6,393 nucleotides of DNA from Planctomycetota bacterium (GTDB lineage Bacteria; Planctomycetota; Phycisphaerae; UBA1845): NCBI GenBank assembly GCA_022561415.1, contig JADFRH010000144.1, forward strand, positions 1 to 6,393, read 5' to 3'. Shown here one piece after another: positions 1 through 5,685 of this stretch. Made by a program: the position numbers and the translations under genes. The first letter of the stretch is position 1. Every line of letters starts with the position of its first letter. The notes under the pieces are model-generated. The model did not search any database, was not told the DNA's origin, and saw nothing but the letters and a program-made list of their open reading frames with translations.

Positions 1-1672
1 CATTTTGTTTATCGATGAGTTGCACACGCTGGTCGGCGCCGGTGGGGCGGAGGGCGCAATCGATGCGTCAAACGTGCTCAAGCCGGCGCTTAGTCGTGGC
101 GAGATTCAGTGCATCGGCGCGACCACGCTGGATGAATACCGCAAGTACATCGAGAAGGACACCGCCCTGGAACGCCGTTTCCAGCAGATCATCGTTGAGC
201 CGCCGACCAACGATGAGACCATACAGATTCTGAAGGGACTGCGGGACCGGTATGAGGCGCACCACCGTGTGCGCATCACCGATCTGGCGTTGGAGCACGC
301 GGTTGAGCTGTCGGCCCGGTACATCGCCCGCGTCCAGCCCGACAAATCCATCGACATCATGGATGAGGCCGGGGCTCGCGTGCGGCTCAAGTCCATGACG
401 AAACCGCCGGACCTGACCGAGTTGGAACGCGAACTCGAACACCTTACCGCGGAAAAGGATGAGGCGGTCAAGAACGCCGACTATGAACGGGCCGCCCAGG
501 TCCGCGACCAGCTCGACTCGATCAAGCTCAAGAAGCGCGCGCTCCAGCAGGATTGGCGTGATCGCAGCAAGGAGATCGACGGTGTCGTGGATGAAGAGGT
601 CATTGCCGAGGTTGTCAGTTCGATGACCGGCATTCCGCTGACGCGCATGGGCAGCGACGAGGCCGACCGGCTCCTGTCGCTGGAGGACGAACTCCACAAG
701 ACCGTCGTCAGTCAGCATGAAGCCGTCAGTGCGGTTTCCCGAGCGGTGCGCCGTAGTCGAAGCGGCTTGAAAGACCCCAATCGCCCGATGGGCAGCTTCA
801 TCTTCGTCGGACCTTCCGGCGTCGGAAAGACCTATCTGGCGAAGTCCCTGGCCAAGTTCATGTTCGGGGATCCCGACGCGCTGTTCGTACTCGACATGTC
901 GGAGTACATGGAAAAGCATAACGTGTCGAGACTGATCGGCGCGCCTCCGGGCTACGTAGGCTACGAAGAGGGTGGTCAACTGACCGAGCGAATTCGCCGC
1001 CGGCCCTATTCGGTGATCCTGCTCGACGAGATCGAGAAAGCGCACCCCGACGTGTTCAACATGCTGCTGCAGATTATGGAGGAGGGTCGCCTGACCGACT
1101 CGTTCGGCCGCCACGTCGATTTCAAGAACGTCATCTTGATCATGACGAGCAACGTCGGCGCCCATCGGATCACACACCAGGATGAGTTCGGCTTCGGTAA
1201 ACGAGACGAGGAGATCAGCTACAGCAAGATGAAAGAGGTTCTCAAGATCGAACTGGAAGACCACTTCCGCCCCGAGTTCCTCAACCGTCTCGACGAAGTC
1301 ATCGTGTTCCACAAGCTGACGCACGAAAACCTCGTCAGCATTATCGATCTGGAACTCGACAAGCTTGCCGCACGCATGAAGGAAAAGGGCATCGAACTGG
1401 AGGTGGGCAAGGAGGCGAAGGACTTCCTGATCGACCATGGTACGGACGAGAAGTTCGGCGCCCGTCCGCTACGCCGCGCGATTGAGCAGCACCTCGAGGA
1501 TCCGCTTTCCGAGTCCATGCTACGCCGCGAGTTTGCCGGCAAGAACAAGATCATCGTGGCCGTCAAAGAGGCCGGACCCGACGACGACGGCCCATCGATC
1601 TCGCTGGAAGGCGTCGCGACCGAGACCGAGGAAGCGGAACCCGTCGGCGCCGGTCAGTCGGAAGAGACGTAG
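1..1672 (+). CDS. clpC: ClpC-type AAA+ ATPase unfoldase, 3' two thirds (5' end outside window)
   Basis: Hexameric Hsp100 unfoldase that feeds substrates to ClpP in the cytoplasm. The first full codon is at base 2 and the frame is open to the left edge. The fragment opens inside Walker B of the first ATPase domain (LFIDELH) and lacks the N-domain and D1 Walker A, roughly 280 residues by comparison with ~810-850 residue ClpC proteins. Counting leucine 5-7 as residue 1: D1 sensor IGATT 37-41; arginine-finger region ERRFQ 56-60; middle domain with a UVR-like helix pair ([11 protein letters not shown], 160-170); D2 Walker A GPSGVGKT 269-276; pore loop GYVGY 316-320; Walker [12 protein letters not shown] 337-347; sensor 1 TSN 381-383; arginine finger FRPEFLNR 421-428; sensor 2 GARPLRR 485-491. 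The UVR motif and single short middle domain favour ClpC over ClpB. FGF at 395-397 aligns without gaps with the VGF ClpP-docking tripeptide of Bacillus ClpC, so ClpP binding is likely. An acidic tail ends at the TAG 1670-1672. Confidence 0.96.
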   Translation, partial: ILFIDELHTLVGAGGAEGAIDASNVLKPALSRGEIQCIGATTLDEYRKYIEKDTALERRFQQIIVEPPTNDETIQILKGLRDRYEAHHRVRITDLALEHAVELSARYIARVQPDKSIDIMDEAGARVRLKSMTKPPDLTELERELEHLTAEKDEAVKNADYERAAQVRDQLDSIKLKKRALQQDWRDRSKEIDGVVDEEVIAEVVSSMTGIPLTRMGSDEADRLLSLEDELHKTVVSQHEAVSAVSRAVRRSRSGLKDPNRPMGSFIFVGPSGVGKTYLAKSLAKFMFGDPDALFVLDMSEYMEKHNVSRLIGAPPGYVGYEEGGQLTERIRRRPYSVILLDEIEKAHPDVFNMLLQIMEEGRLTDSFGRHVDFKNVILIMTSNVGAHRITHQDEFGFGKRDEEISYSKMKEVLKIELEDHFRPEFLNRLDEVIVFHKLTHENLVSIIDLELDKLAARMKEKGIELEVGKEAKDFLIDHGTDEKFGARPLRRAIEQHLEDPLSESMLRREFAGKNKIIVAVKEAGPDDDGPSISLEGVATETEEAEPVGAGQSEET

Positions 1673-1700
1673 CACACGTTGATTGCGTAAAACTTCGATA

Positions 1701-1733
1701 CGGTCGCCGTCGCGCTTCGCCCGACGCCGACCG
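1701..1733. terminator. Bidirectional hairpin between clpC and the dinB-like gene
   Basis: CGGTCGCCGTCG (1701-1712) pairs with CGACGCCGACCG (1722-1733): 11 of 12 base pairs with one C-C mismatch, a GC/GC inner pair and a short TTC loop. It sits 28 bases after the clpC stop and 17 bases beyond the stop of the convergent minus-strand gene, which is where a shared terminator belongs. On the plus strand no U-tract follows; on the minus strand the sequence after the hairpin is moderately T-rich (TATCGAAGTTTT). The hairpin is seen directly; its termination role is inferred from position. Confidence 0.55.
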
Positions 1734-1750
1734 TGTCCTCTGCGCGGATA

Positions 1751-2257
1751 TCAGTGAGACGGCGTCGATCGCTTCAAGATCGCTTTGAGCGTCTGGATCT
1801 GGCCGGCGTGATACGTGTCATGCATTGCGATGCCGTAGGCCTGCTCGAGAAACTTCGGTTCACCTCCGAACGCCTTTACCAGCGCCCGCCAGGGTGTCGA
1901 TGCGAGAGTTTCGCGCAGCGCCGCGTGCTCCTCTCGCACGAGCGCGACATAGCCACGCCACTGTGTATCCGTCAGACGCGATGACAGGTCGAACCAGTTG
2001 CTTCCTTTGAGCGTGAATGAACCGCGTTTGTCGCCGCGAATCCGCCGGCGGATGGCATACTTCCAGTATGCGCAGTGAACGGTGATTCCCGCGATGTTGT
2101 GCCGACCGCGACCGGGTCTTCGCACCGCCAGCGTCGCCGGCACGCGACGGATGGAGCCCAAGAGGTTCGGGCCGTGCCATGCTTTCTTGTCAAAGGCCTC
2201 ATCGAGAATACGCAACAAGAGTCTACGTTGCTGATTGCCATCCGGGACTTGGCTCAT
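1751..2257 (-). CDS. DinB-family (DUF664-like) putative metal-binding four-helix-bundle protein
   Basis: A 168-residue protein of typical DinB/YfiT superfamily length. The family's histidine triad can be seen: H61 in a helix (TVHCAYWKY) plus H146 and H150 in the C-terminal signature HDTYHAGQIQTLK (146-158), which in characterised relatives bind a divalent metal. Members include thiol-dependent S-transferases (bacillithiol or mycothiol users) and many proteins of unknown activity, so the reaction cannot be named. No signal peptide or membrane segment is visible, so it is probably cytoplasmic. The start at 2257 is supported by AAAGGA (2266-2271 on the minus strand) 8 bases upstream. It lies 40 bases downstream of the MFS gene on the same strand, so the two are probably cotranscribed. 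Family assignment is firm; function is open. Confidence 0.85.
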   Translation of the reverse strand: MSQVPDGNQQRRLLLRILDEAFDKKAWHGPNLLGSIRRVPATLAVRRPGRGRHNIAGITVHCAYWKYAIRRRIRGDKRGSFTLKGSNWFDLSSRLTDTQWRGYVALVREEHAALRETLASTPWRALVKAFGGEPKFLEQAYGIAMHDTYHAGQIQTLKAILKRSTPSH

Positions 2258-2265
2258 TCTTGAAT

Positions 2266-2271
2266 TCCTTT
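2266..2271 (-). promoter_or_regulatory. Shine-Dalgarno of the DinB-family gene
   Basis: AAAGGA on the minus strand, 8 bases before the ATG at 2255-2257. It fixes that start and lies in the 40-base gap after the MFS stop, so the gene has its own ribosome loading site within the presumed two-gene transcript. Confidence 0.65.
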
Positions 2272-2297
2272 CGTCTCTTGCGAGTGCCTTCTCGCAC

Positions 2298-3527
2298 TCA
2301 TCGGGTTCGCAGAAAGATTTTCTTCGGCCGGGAAAGGGCGAAGATCGCCGCGGTACCGAGCACGGTCGACGCCAGCACGGTCAGCGCGGTGTCGAAGCCG
2401 TACGCGTCAATGATTCCGCCGAGCCCGGCGAAGCCGATCAACATGCCGACGTCTCCCGCGCCGAGAATCATGGAGGTTCCCGTGCCTCGGAAGGCGAGGG
2501 GCAGGCGCTCCGCGGCCAAGTCTACCATCGACGGAAAAATGAACGAGTGTCCTGCGCCCATGAGTATACCGGGGAGCACGAGTTGATAGGGTACCTGGAC
2601 GTTCCGCAGGGTGAGCTGCCCGATGGCCATAAGCAACATGCCGAGCACCAGCGTGCGGCTGCGCCCCAGTCGCTCCGGCAAACGCCGAAAGACGACGCGG
2701 AGCAGCATGGCCGTGGGTCCGTAGGCGAGGAAGAACAGCTTGATGTCCCGGAACCCGCGCGCTTCTGCAAGTCGTTCGAGAAACATGGACTGAAGGCAGA
2801 ACGCCATGCTGAAGACGACGCCGATCAGCAGAATCATTCCCGGCCAGTGCTCGAGTATGATTCGGACCTGCGAGGGGCGGCCGGCTACCGGTTTAACGGC
2901 GTTGCCGCTCGCGGTCGTCGCCGACTCGGATGTCATTGGCATGGCGATCAGCCCAACCACGCCGCATGCGAGCAGGCTGCACAGGGCGCTCGCCGAGAAG
3001 AAGACGCGATACGGAGCGATCGACTCGCCGCCGCCCGCAAAGATCCAATCGCCGAGGGTCGGCCCCGCGATCATGCCGACGAAGCCGGCCATCCCGATCG
3101 TTCCGATGCTCTCGGCTCTGCGGTGCGGGGGGGCCGTTAGTGCGGCGAAGACGGCGACCGTGGTCATCACGGCCGCCGACGCCATGGTCGACACGGCTCG
3201 CAGCAGCGTGAGGAGCCACAGCCGCTCGACGAACTGCAACGACCCCACGCAAAGGGCGACGATCAGGGCGCCGCAAATCCAGGTCGGTCGACAGCCGAAG
3301 CGATCAATCCAGCGTCCGATGTGCAGCCGAATCGCCAGCGTCCCGATCATGCTGATGCTCAGAATCCGCCCGAGCGTATCGACGCCGTGCCCGAGGAACT
3401 CGACGTACTGACCAAAATGAAACTGCAACGCCAGGCCGGTCATGAACAGAACCACGGCGACGCAGACCTGGAAGAAGCGCAGGGTATAGAGTTGGTTTGT
3501 CTGGTTCGACGTCATGGGTGGCGGCAT
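2298..3527 (-). CDS. MFS transporter, probable drug/metabolite exporter type
   Basis: A 409-residue integral membrane protein of the major facilitator superfamily, with about 12 hydrophobic segments split by a central hydrophilic loop near residues 200-222. The loop 2-3 motif A is clear: GRWIDRFGCR (71-80), with a degenerate second-half counterpart LPERLGRSR (283-291). GMIAGPTLGDW (151-161) resembles motif C of proton-coupled antiporters, which points to export, but the substrate cannot be told. The frame is open far upstream (to 3983), but that extension is non-hydrophobic and lies over the plus-strand restriction-gene remnant. I chose the ATG 3525-3527, just before the first membrane segment; the ATG at 3513-3515 is equally possible. 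Neither has a Shine-Dalgarno. A weak TACACT -10-like hexamer lies at 3544-3549 on the minus strand. Cotranscription with the DinB-family gene downstream is likely. Confidence 0.88.
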   Translation of the reverse strand: MPPPMTSNQTNQLYTLRFFQVCVAVVLFMTGLALQFHFGQYVEFLGHGVDTLGRILSISMIGTLAIRLHIGRWIDRFGCRPTWICGALIVALCVGSLQFVERLWLLTLLRAVSTMASAAVMTTVAVFAALTAPPHRRAESIGTIGMAGFVGMIAGPTLGDWIFAGGGESIAPYRVFFSASALCSLLACGVVGLIAMPMTSESATTASGNAVKPVAGRPSQVRIILEHWPGMILLIGVVFSMAFCLQSMFLERLAEARGFRDIKLFFLAYGPTAMLLRVVFRRLPERLGRSRTLVLGMLLMAIGQLTLRNVQVPYQLVLPGILMGAGHSFIFPSMVDLAAERLPLAFRGTGTSMILGAGDVGMLIGFAGLGGIIDAYGFDTALTVLASTVLGTAAIFALSRPKKIFLRTR

Positions 3528-3625
3528 AGCATCGCGCGGGTAAAGTGTAGCGGAAAACGCGGAAGACGCCCTTGAGAAAACTCGCCCGTCCGCAGCATGA
3601 TAGAATGGAGTCTGGTTGGGCCCGC

Positions 3626-3655
3626 TTGACCGCTCCCGCCTGCGGCTCATATTCT
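3626..3655 (+). promoter_or_regulatory. Sigma-70-like promoter in the divergent region before the Type IIG remnant
   Basis: TTGACC (3626-3631), an 18-base spacer and TATTCT (3650-3655) match the -35/-10 consensus at 5/6 and 4/6 positions. Transcription would start about 7 bases after the -10, at about 3662, essentially on the ATG at 3663. No Shine-Dalgarno precedes that ATG, which fits a leaderless message. The rest of the 135-base region 3528-3662 shows no gene. Confidence 0.5.
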
Positions 3656-3662
3656 CACACCC

Positions 3663-4110
3663 ATGGCCGATCCCGAGACACCCGCTCGAACGCCCTGTCC
3701 CCCGATGATCCATGAACTCGTGGATCGCTTCCGCACTCAGATCGACGCGTACAAGACGCAGTCCTACAACGAGACGCAGGTGCGGCGTGAGTTCATCGAC
3801 CCGATGTTCACCGCGCTGGGCTGGGACGTCGCCAACAGAGCCGGACATGCCGAGGCCTACAAGGACGTTCTCCTCCCCCGCCGACCGCGATCGCCACGAA
3901 CGAATGGTTTCACTTGTTGAGCGGATGCTTTCGTTGCACAAGGAGCTCAACGCCGCCAGGACGCCGACGAACAAGACGGCCATTCAGTGGCAGATTGATG
4001 CGACCGATCGGCAGATCGACAACTTGGTCTACCAGCTCTACGGTCTGACCGACGACGAGATCAGAATCGTGGAGGAGCGACAGAATCATGAGTATAAGTG
4101 CGCGTCTTGA
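3663..4110 (+). pseudogene. Type IIG restriction-methylase remnant: N-terminus fused out of frame to C-terminus
   Basis: Two ends of one gene with the middle gone. From the ATG at 3663 the frame encodes the characteristic start of Eco57I-like Type IIG restriction/methylase proteins: residues 16-69 include LVDRFRTQIDAYK, NETQVRREFIDPMFTALGWD and AEAYKDV. After about base 3869 the family's PD-(D/E)XK nuclease core, methylase (NPPY) and target-recognition domains are absent. From 3880, in the +1 frame, the family's extreme C-terminus follows: ADRDRHERMVSLVERMLSLH, then QIDATDRQIDNLVYQLYGLT and DEIRIVEE, ending at the TGA 4108-4110. The N-terminal frame stops at 3918-3920. Intact relatives are about 900-1,100 residues (from memory), so some 2.5 kb has been lost. 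What is left cannot cut or methylate DNA. The last 23 bases overlap the next gene. A real deletion seems likelier than assembly error, because more debris of the same family lies downstream. Confidence 0.8.
4071..4077 (+). promoter_or_regulatory. Shine-Dalgarno of the 186-residue unknown gene
   Basis: GGAGGAG, 10 bases before the ATG at 4088-4090. It is embedded in the last codons of the restriction-gene tail (the VEE of IVEER). Translation of the unknown gene was therefore probably coupled to that of the intact Type IIG gene. Confidence 0.65.
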
Positions 4111-4648
4111 AGATGCCCAAGTATTGTACGAGCAGCGGCGCCTCGAAGGAGCGCTGCTCGTGCTGCTTGTTGCGATTGCAGCGACGTCGCGCAAGCGCTA
4201 CTCACGGGACACGCACAGCGACAAGAAGGCATTCACGGTCTTTGTGCAAGATGAGATTGCCACAATCACTGGAACGGTTTCCAATGTCAAAATTACTGGC
4301 ACATTTGGTCTCGGGTATCGCGGATGCCCCATCACGTTTCCGGATTTGCTGTACGGAATCTTGTGGAATCAACTTGTGCATGAGGCTTCAATGCCCGGCG
4401 ACATTCGTTTCATCCATGGAGGGAAGGTTCTGGTAAGGGTCGGTAACACGATTGAGTTTAATGAAGTCTTTCTCCAGGGGCTTGCAAATTGCGTATTACT
4501 TGCCCCTGAGTCCCAACCGGAGCACATTCCCGAGACGGTGGAGCCGCAGGAAGATCCTGCCACGCTACTTGCGCGACTCTATGACGGCCCTCTCGACTTT
4601 CGTCGCGTGTTGAAATGGGAAGCGCATCCCGGCGCGGGGATCGGGTAG
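4088..4648 (+). CDS. Conserved-looking protein of unknown function, cargo of the Type IIG locus
   Basis: A 186-residue protein I cannot assign to a named family. The N-terminus is helical (EDAQVLYEQRRLEGALLVLL, then VAIAATSRKRY); the middle, PDLLYGILWNQLVHEA and GKVLVRVGNTIEFNEVFLQG, looks like a helix followed by a beta hairpin. No catalytic motif, signal peptide or confident membrane helix is visible. It starts behind a strong GGAGGAG and overlaps the restriction-gene tail by 23 bases, an arrangement expected for a functional partner of that enzyme. Base composition differs from its neighbours: three 60-base rows inside it (4261, 4321, 4441) count 45, 50 and 42% GC, against 67% in a clpC row (1441), so it was probably acquired. 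The final ~10 residues (WEAHPGAGIG) run into GC-rich sequence and may be a replaced C-terminus. A 6-bp hairpin (GCGGG 4634-4638 with CCCGC 4653-4657) spans the stop. It is an open frame with good translation signals; whether it still works without the restriction enzyme is unknown. Confidence 0.7.
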   Translation: MSISARLEDAQVLYEQRRLEGALLVLLVAIAATSRKRYSRDTHSDKKAFTVFVQDEIATITGTVSNVKITGTFGLGYRGCPITFPDLLYGILWNQLVHEASMPGDIRFIHGGKVLVRVGNTIEFNEVFLQGLANCVLLAPESQPEHIPETVEPQEDPATLLARLYDGPLDFRRVLKWEAHPGAGIG

Positions 4649-4690
4649 GAGTCCCGCTGATGGACAAGACGCCCATGTCAGTAGTGGCTG

Positions 4691-4718
4691 GGCCGCTCCC
4701 TTACGGTCGCGGTTCGGA
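4691..4718 (+). repeat. 28-base interspersed repeat, copy 1
   Basis: First of four copies of a 28-base unit with core TTACGGTCGCGGTTCGGA. Its ends carry CCGC/GCGG and could form a short stem. It reads PLPYGRGSD in the frame that continues into the restriction-gene tail fragment directly after it, without a stop. The other copies each match this one at 25 of 28 positions. Confidence 0.75.
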
Positions 4719-4818
4719 TCGGATCGACGCGACGGATCGGCAGATCGACGAGCTTGTCTACGAGTTCTACGGCCTGAGCGACGAGGAGATCCGCATCGTG
4801 GAGGAAGGCACAACGTGA
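4719..4818 (+). pseudogene. Second Type IIG C-terminal tail fragment
   Basis: Encodes RIDATDRQIDELVYEFYGLS followed by DEEIRIVEEGTT and a TGA at 4816-4818. This is the extreme C-terminus of a Type IIG restriction-methylase. It aligns without gaps to 3994-4076: 69 of 83 bases identical over 4723-4805, with several synonymous differences, so it comes from a diverged relative and not a recent duplication. Everything before the IDATDRQ segment is replaced by repeat copy 1. The stop overlaps an ATG in TGATG (4816-4820), and GGAGGA precedes it, mirroring the GGAGGAG...ATGAGT arrangement at 4071-4093. The gene that once followed is not recognisable. Confidence 0.75.
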
Positions 4819-4840
4819 TGAGTGGTCACGGTACCGATTT

Positions 4841-4868
4841 TCCGAACCCCGACCGTGAGGGAGGGGCC
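4841..4868 (-). repeat. 28-base interspersed repeat, copy 2 (inverted)
   Basis: Inverted copy of the repeat; its minus-strand reading matches copy 1 at 25 of 28 positions. With copy 3, 22 bases downstream, it can form a long imperfect hairpin: 22 of 28 complementary positions plus two G-U pairs, including eight perfect pairs at the outer end (TCCGAACC with GGTTCGGA). Confidence 0.7.
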
Positions 4869-4890
4869 GTGTCCCAGCCAGGGGCAAAAA

Positions 4891-4918
4891 CGCCGCTTCC
4901 TTACGGGCGCGGTTCGGA
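4891..4918 (+). repeat. 28-base interspersed repeat, copy 3
   Basis: Matches copy 1 at 25 of 28 positions. It starts exactly 30 bases before copy 4, making a direct tandem pair, and faces inverted copy 2. Confidence 0.75.
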
Positions 4919-4920
4919 TG

Positions 4921-4948
4921 GGCCGCTTCTTTACGGTCGCGGTTCTGA
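4921..4948 (+). repeat. 28-base interspersed repeat, copy 4
   Basis: Matches copy 1 at 25 of 28 positions. It reads PLLYGRGSE in the same repeat phase as copy 1 and, like copy 1, runs in frame into a piece of Type IIG C-terminus (VERMPSLHNELDAR) immediately after it. Confidence 0.75.
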
Positions 4949-5003
4949 ATGTGTCGAGCGCATGCCTTCGTTGCACAACGAACTCGACGCACGCCCCGCA
5001 TGA
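4949..5003 (+). pseudogene. Third Type IIG fragment, penultimate C-terminal segment out of order
   Basis: Encodes CVERMPSLHNELDARPA and a TGA at 5001-5003. It matches VERMLSLHKELNAAR of the remnant at 3916-3960; 32 of 39 bases are identical between 3916-3954 and 4953-4991. In an intact enzyme this segment precedes the IDATDRQ tail, but here it lies about 150 bases after the second tail copy, so the order is permuted. It is a short match, but its sequence and its context beside the other two remnants make chance unlikely. Confidence 0.65.
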
Positions 5004-5035
5004 CCGCTGCTATCCAGCGTTCGGTCGTGCGGGGC
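4993..5035. terminator. Strong hairpin closing the decayed island, possible bidirectional terminator
   Basis: GCCCCGCATGACCG (4993-5006) pairs with CGGTCGTGCGGGGC (5022-5035) over all 14 positions, one being G-U. A small inner stem follows (GCT 5009-5011 with AGC 5016-5018, loop ATCC). It lies between the end of the plus-strand island and the end of the minus-strand hsp20 gene (5083). No U-tract follows on either strand, so a terminator, a REP-like element or a recombination boundary are all possible. The rest of 5004-5082 shows no gene. Confidence 0.45.
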
Positions 5036-5082
5036 ATGGCGGTCCAAGGCTCTACGTCGCGCGCCTGAAGGGTGCTTGCGGT

Positions 5083-5544
5083 CTAGTTCTTCTCGACCTC
5101 GACGGGGATCCGTTTGGGAAGCACGCTCTGGCTCTTGTTGAGGCGAATCTCGAGAACTCCGTCTTTGTGGGACGCAGTGATTGACTCCGTGTCCACGGCC
5201 GTGGGCAGCTTGATCACTCGTCGGAACGACCCGAAGCGTCGCTCGGCGTAGTGTACGTCCTCTTCATTGTTTTCGGACGCGGCCTGCTTGTCGCCGGAAA
5301 TCGTCAGAACACGACCGGTGACCGTGACCTCGATGTTCTCCGGGCTTACGCCGGGGACTTCGGCCCGCACGACGATTTCTTTCTCGCCGGCGGTGACGTC
5401 AATGGCCGGCAGCCACGCGACGGTGTCTTGCAACCCGGGCAAGAACGATTCGCACTCGCAGTTCCCGAACCGGTTGAACAGCCGATCCAGATTATCACTC
5501 AACTGAAACAAAGGGCCGAACGTGTGCGTTCTTCGAACTAACAT
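5083..5544 (-). CDS. hsp20: Small heat-shock protein, Hsp20/alpha-crystallin family
   Basis: ATP-independent cytoplasmic holdase that binds unfolding proteins and passes them to Hsp70/Hsp100 systems. At 153 residues it has family length. The alpha-crystallin domain spans about residues 46-140: LPAIDV at 45-50, AEVPGVSPENIEV 61-73, LTISGDK 80-86, ERRFGSFRRVIKLP 101-114 and the signature DGVLEIRLNK 128-137. The C-terminal IPV (146-148) is the I-x-I/V tail motif that docks onto neighbouring domains in the oligomer. The N-terminal arm has two close cysteines (NCEC, 28-31), uncommon in this family. The start is secured by AAAGGAG (5553-5559, minus strand) 8 bases upstream. The gene is monocistronic as far as can be seen and has a sigma-54-like promoter about 100 bases upstream of the ATG. 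No anomaly in the coding sequence. Confidence 0.96.
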   Translation of the reverse strand: MLVRRTHTFGPLFQLSDNLDRLFNRFGNCECESFLPGLQDTVAWLPAIDVTAGEKEIVVRAEVPGVSPENIEVTVTGRVLTISGDKQAASENNEEDVHYAERRFGSFRRVIKLPTAVDTESITASHKDGVLEIRLNKSQSVLPKRIPVEVEKN

Positions 5545-5552
5545 TGATGGTT

Positions 5553-5559
5553 CTCCTTT
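5553..5559 (-). promoter_or_regulatory. Shine-Dalgarno of hsp20
   Basis: AAAGGAG on the minus strand, 8 bases before the ATG at 5542-5544; an excellent site that fixes the hsp20 start. Confidence 0.75.
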
Positions 5560-5566
5560 CGATCAG

Positions 5567-5584
5567 GGTCCGTTTTCTTGGACC
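5567..5584 (-). other. Small hairpin in the hsp20 leader just upstream of the ribosome site
   Basis: On the minus strand GGTCC-AAGAAAAC-GGACC forms a 5-bp perfect stem with an 8-base A-rich loop, ending 7 bases before the AAAGGAG. It does not cover the ribosome site, so it is not a classical RNA thermometer. It may affect message stability or be chance. Confidence 0.3.
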
Positions 5585-5644
5585 GTTTCTCTTTTCGATT
5601 TTCGTTTGCGGCCGGTCACGTCTGCGTGCCGCGATCATCAAACG

Positions 5645-5660
5645 TGCATAGGGCGTGCCA
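5645..5660 (-). promoter_or_regulatory. Sigma-54 (RpoN) -24/-12 promoter of hsp20
   Basis: TGGCACGCCCTATGCA on the minus strand differs from the sigma-54 consensus TGGCACGNNNNTTGCA at a single position. The invariant GG (5659/5658) and GC (5647/5646) are separated by the required 10 bases. Transcription would start near 5634, giving a leader of about 90 bases that contains the hsp20 ribosome site. Sigma-54 promoters need an enhancer-binding ATPase bound upstream; a candidate dyad lies at 5686-5714. Confidence 0.65.
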
Positions 5661-5685
5661 GGAATGCCGTGTATCGGGGTCGCAG

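Noticed and set aside
68..1438. 456-codon open frame on the minus strand
   Set aside because: It lies entirely antisense to clpC, whose domains are unmistakable. Long antisense frames are common opposite GC-rich genes, and its product shows no domain.
2235..3140. 301-codon plus-strand frame
   Set aside because: Antisense to the MFS gene, with a low-complexity composition rich in charged residues and histidine that is typical of a shadow frame.
3528..3983. N-terminal extension of the MFS frame by about 150 codons
   Set aside because: The extension is non-hydrophobic, lacks family resemblance, and runs antisense to the recognisable restriction remnant; the transporter is complete from 3527.
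4370..4390. HEPN-type RNase motif (R-x4-6-H) in the unknown 186-residue protein
   Set aside because: The sequence before the histidine is WNQLVHE, with no arginine 5-7 residues upstream, so the catalytic pattern is missing.
4691..4948. CRISPR-like array
   Set aside because: Only four imperfect units, one inverted, with irregular spacing and no uniform spacers; no cas gene in the window.
4818..5003. 61-codon open frame with a coupled TGATG start and a ribosome site
   Set aside because: Its translation is repeat copies 2, 3 and 4 followed by a restriction fragment, so it is debris that happens to be open and not a designed small protein.
4678..5037. 119-codon minus-strand frame
   Set aside because: It is made only of the 28-base repeats and restriction fragments read backwards; no independent coding signal.
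5545..5600. RNA thermometer (fourU/ROSE) or CIRCE operator before hsp20
   Set aside because: The leader hairpin leaves the ribosome site unpaired, no U-run faces AGGA in the leader, and no CIRCE-type inverted repeat is present.
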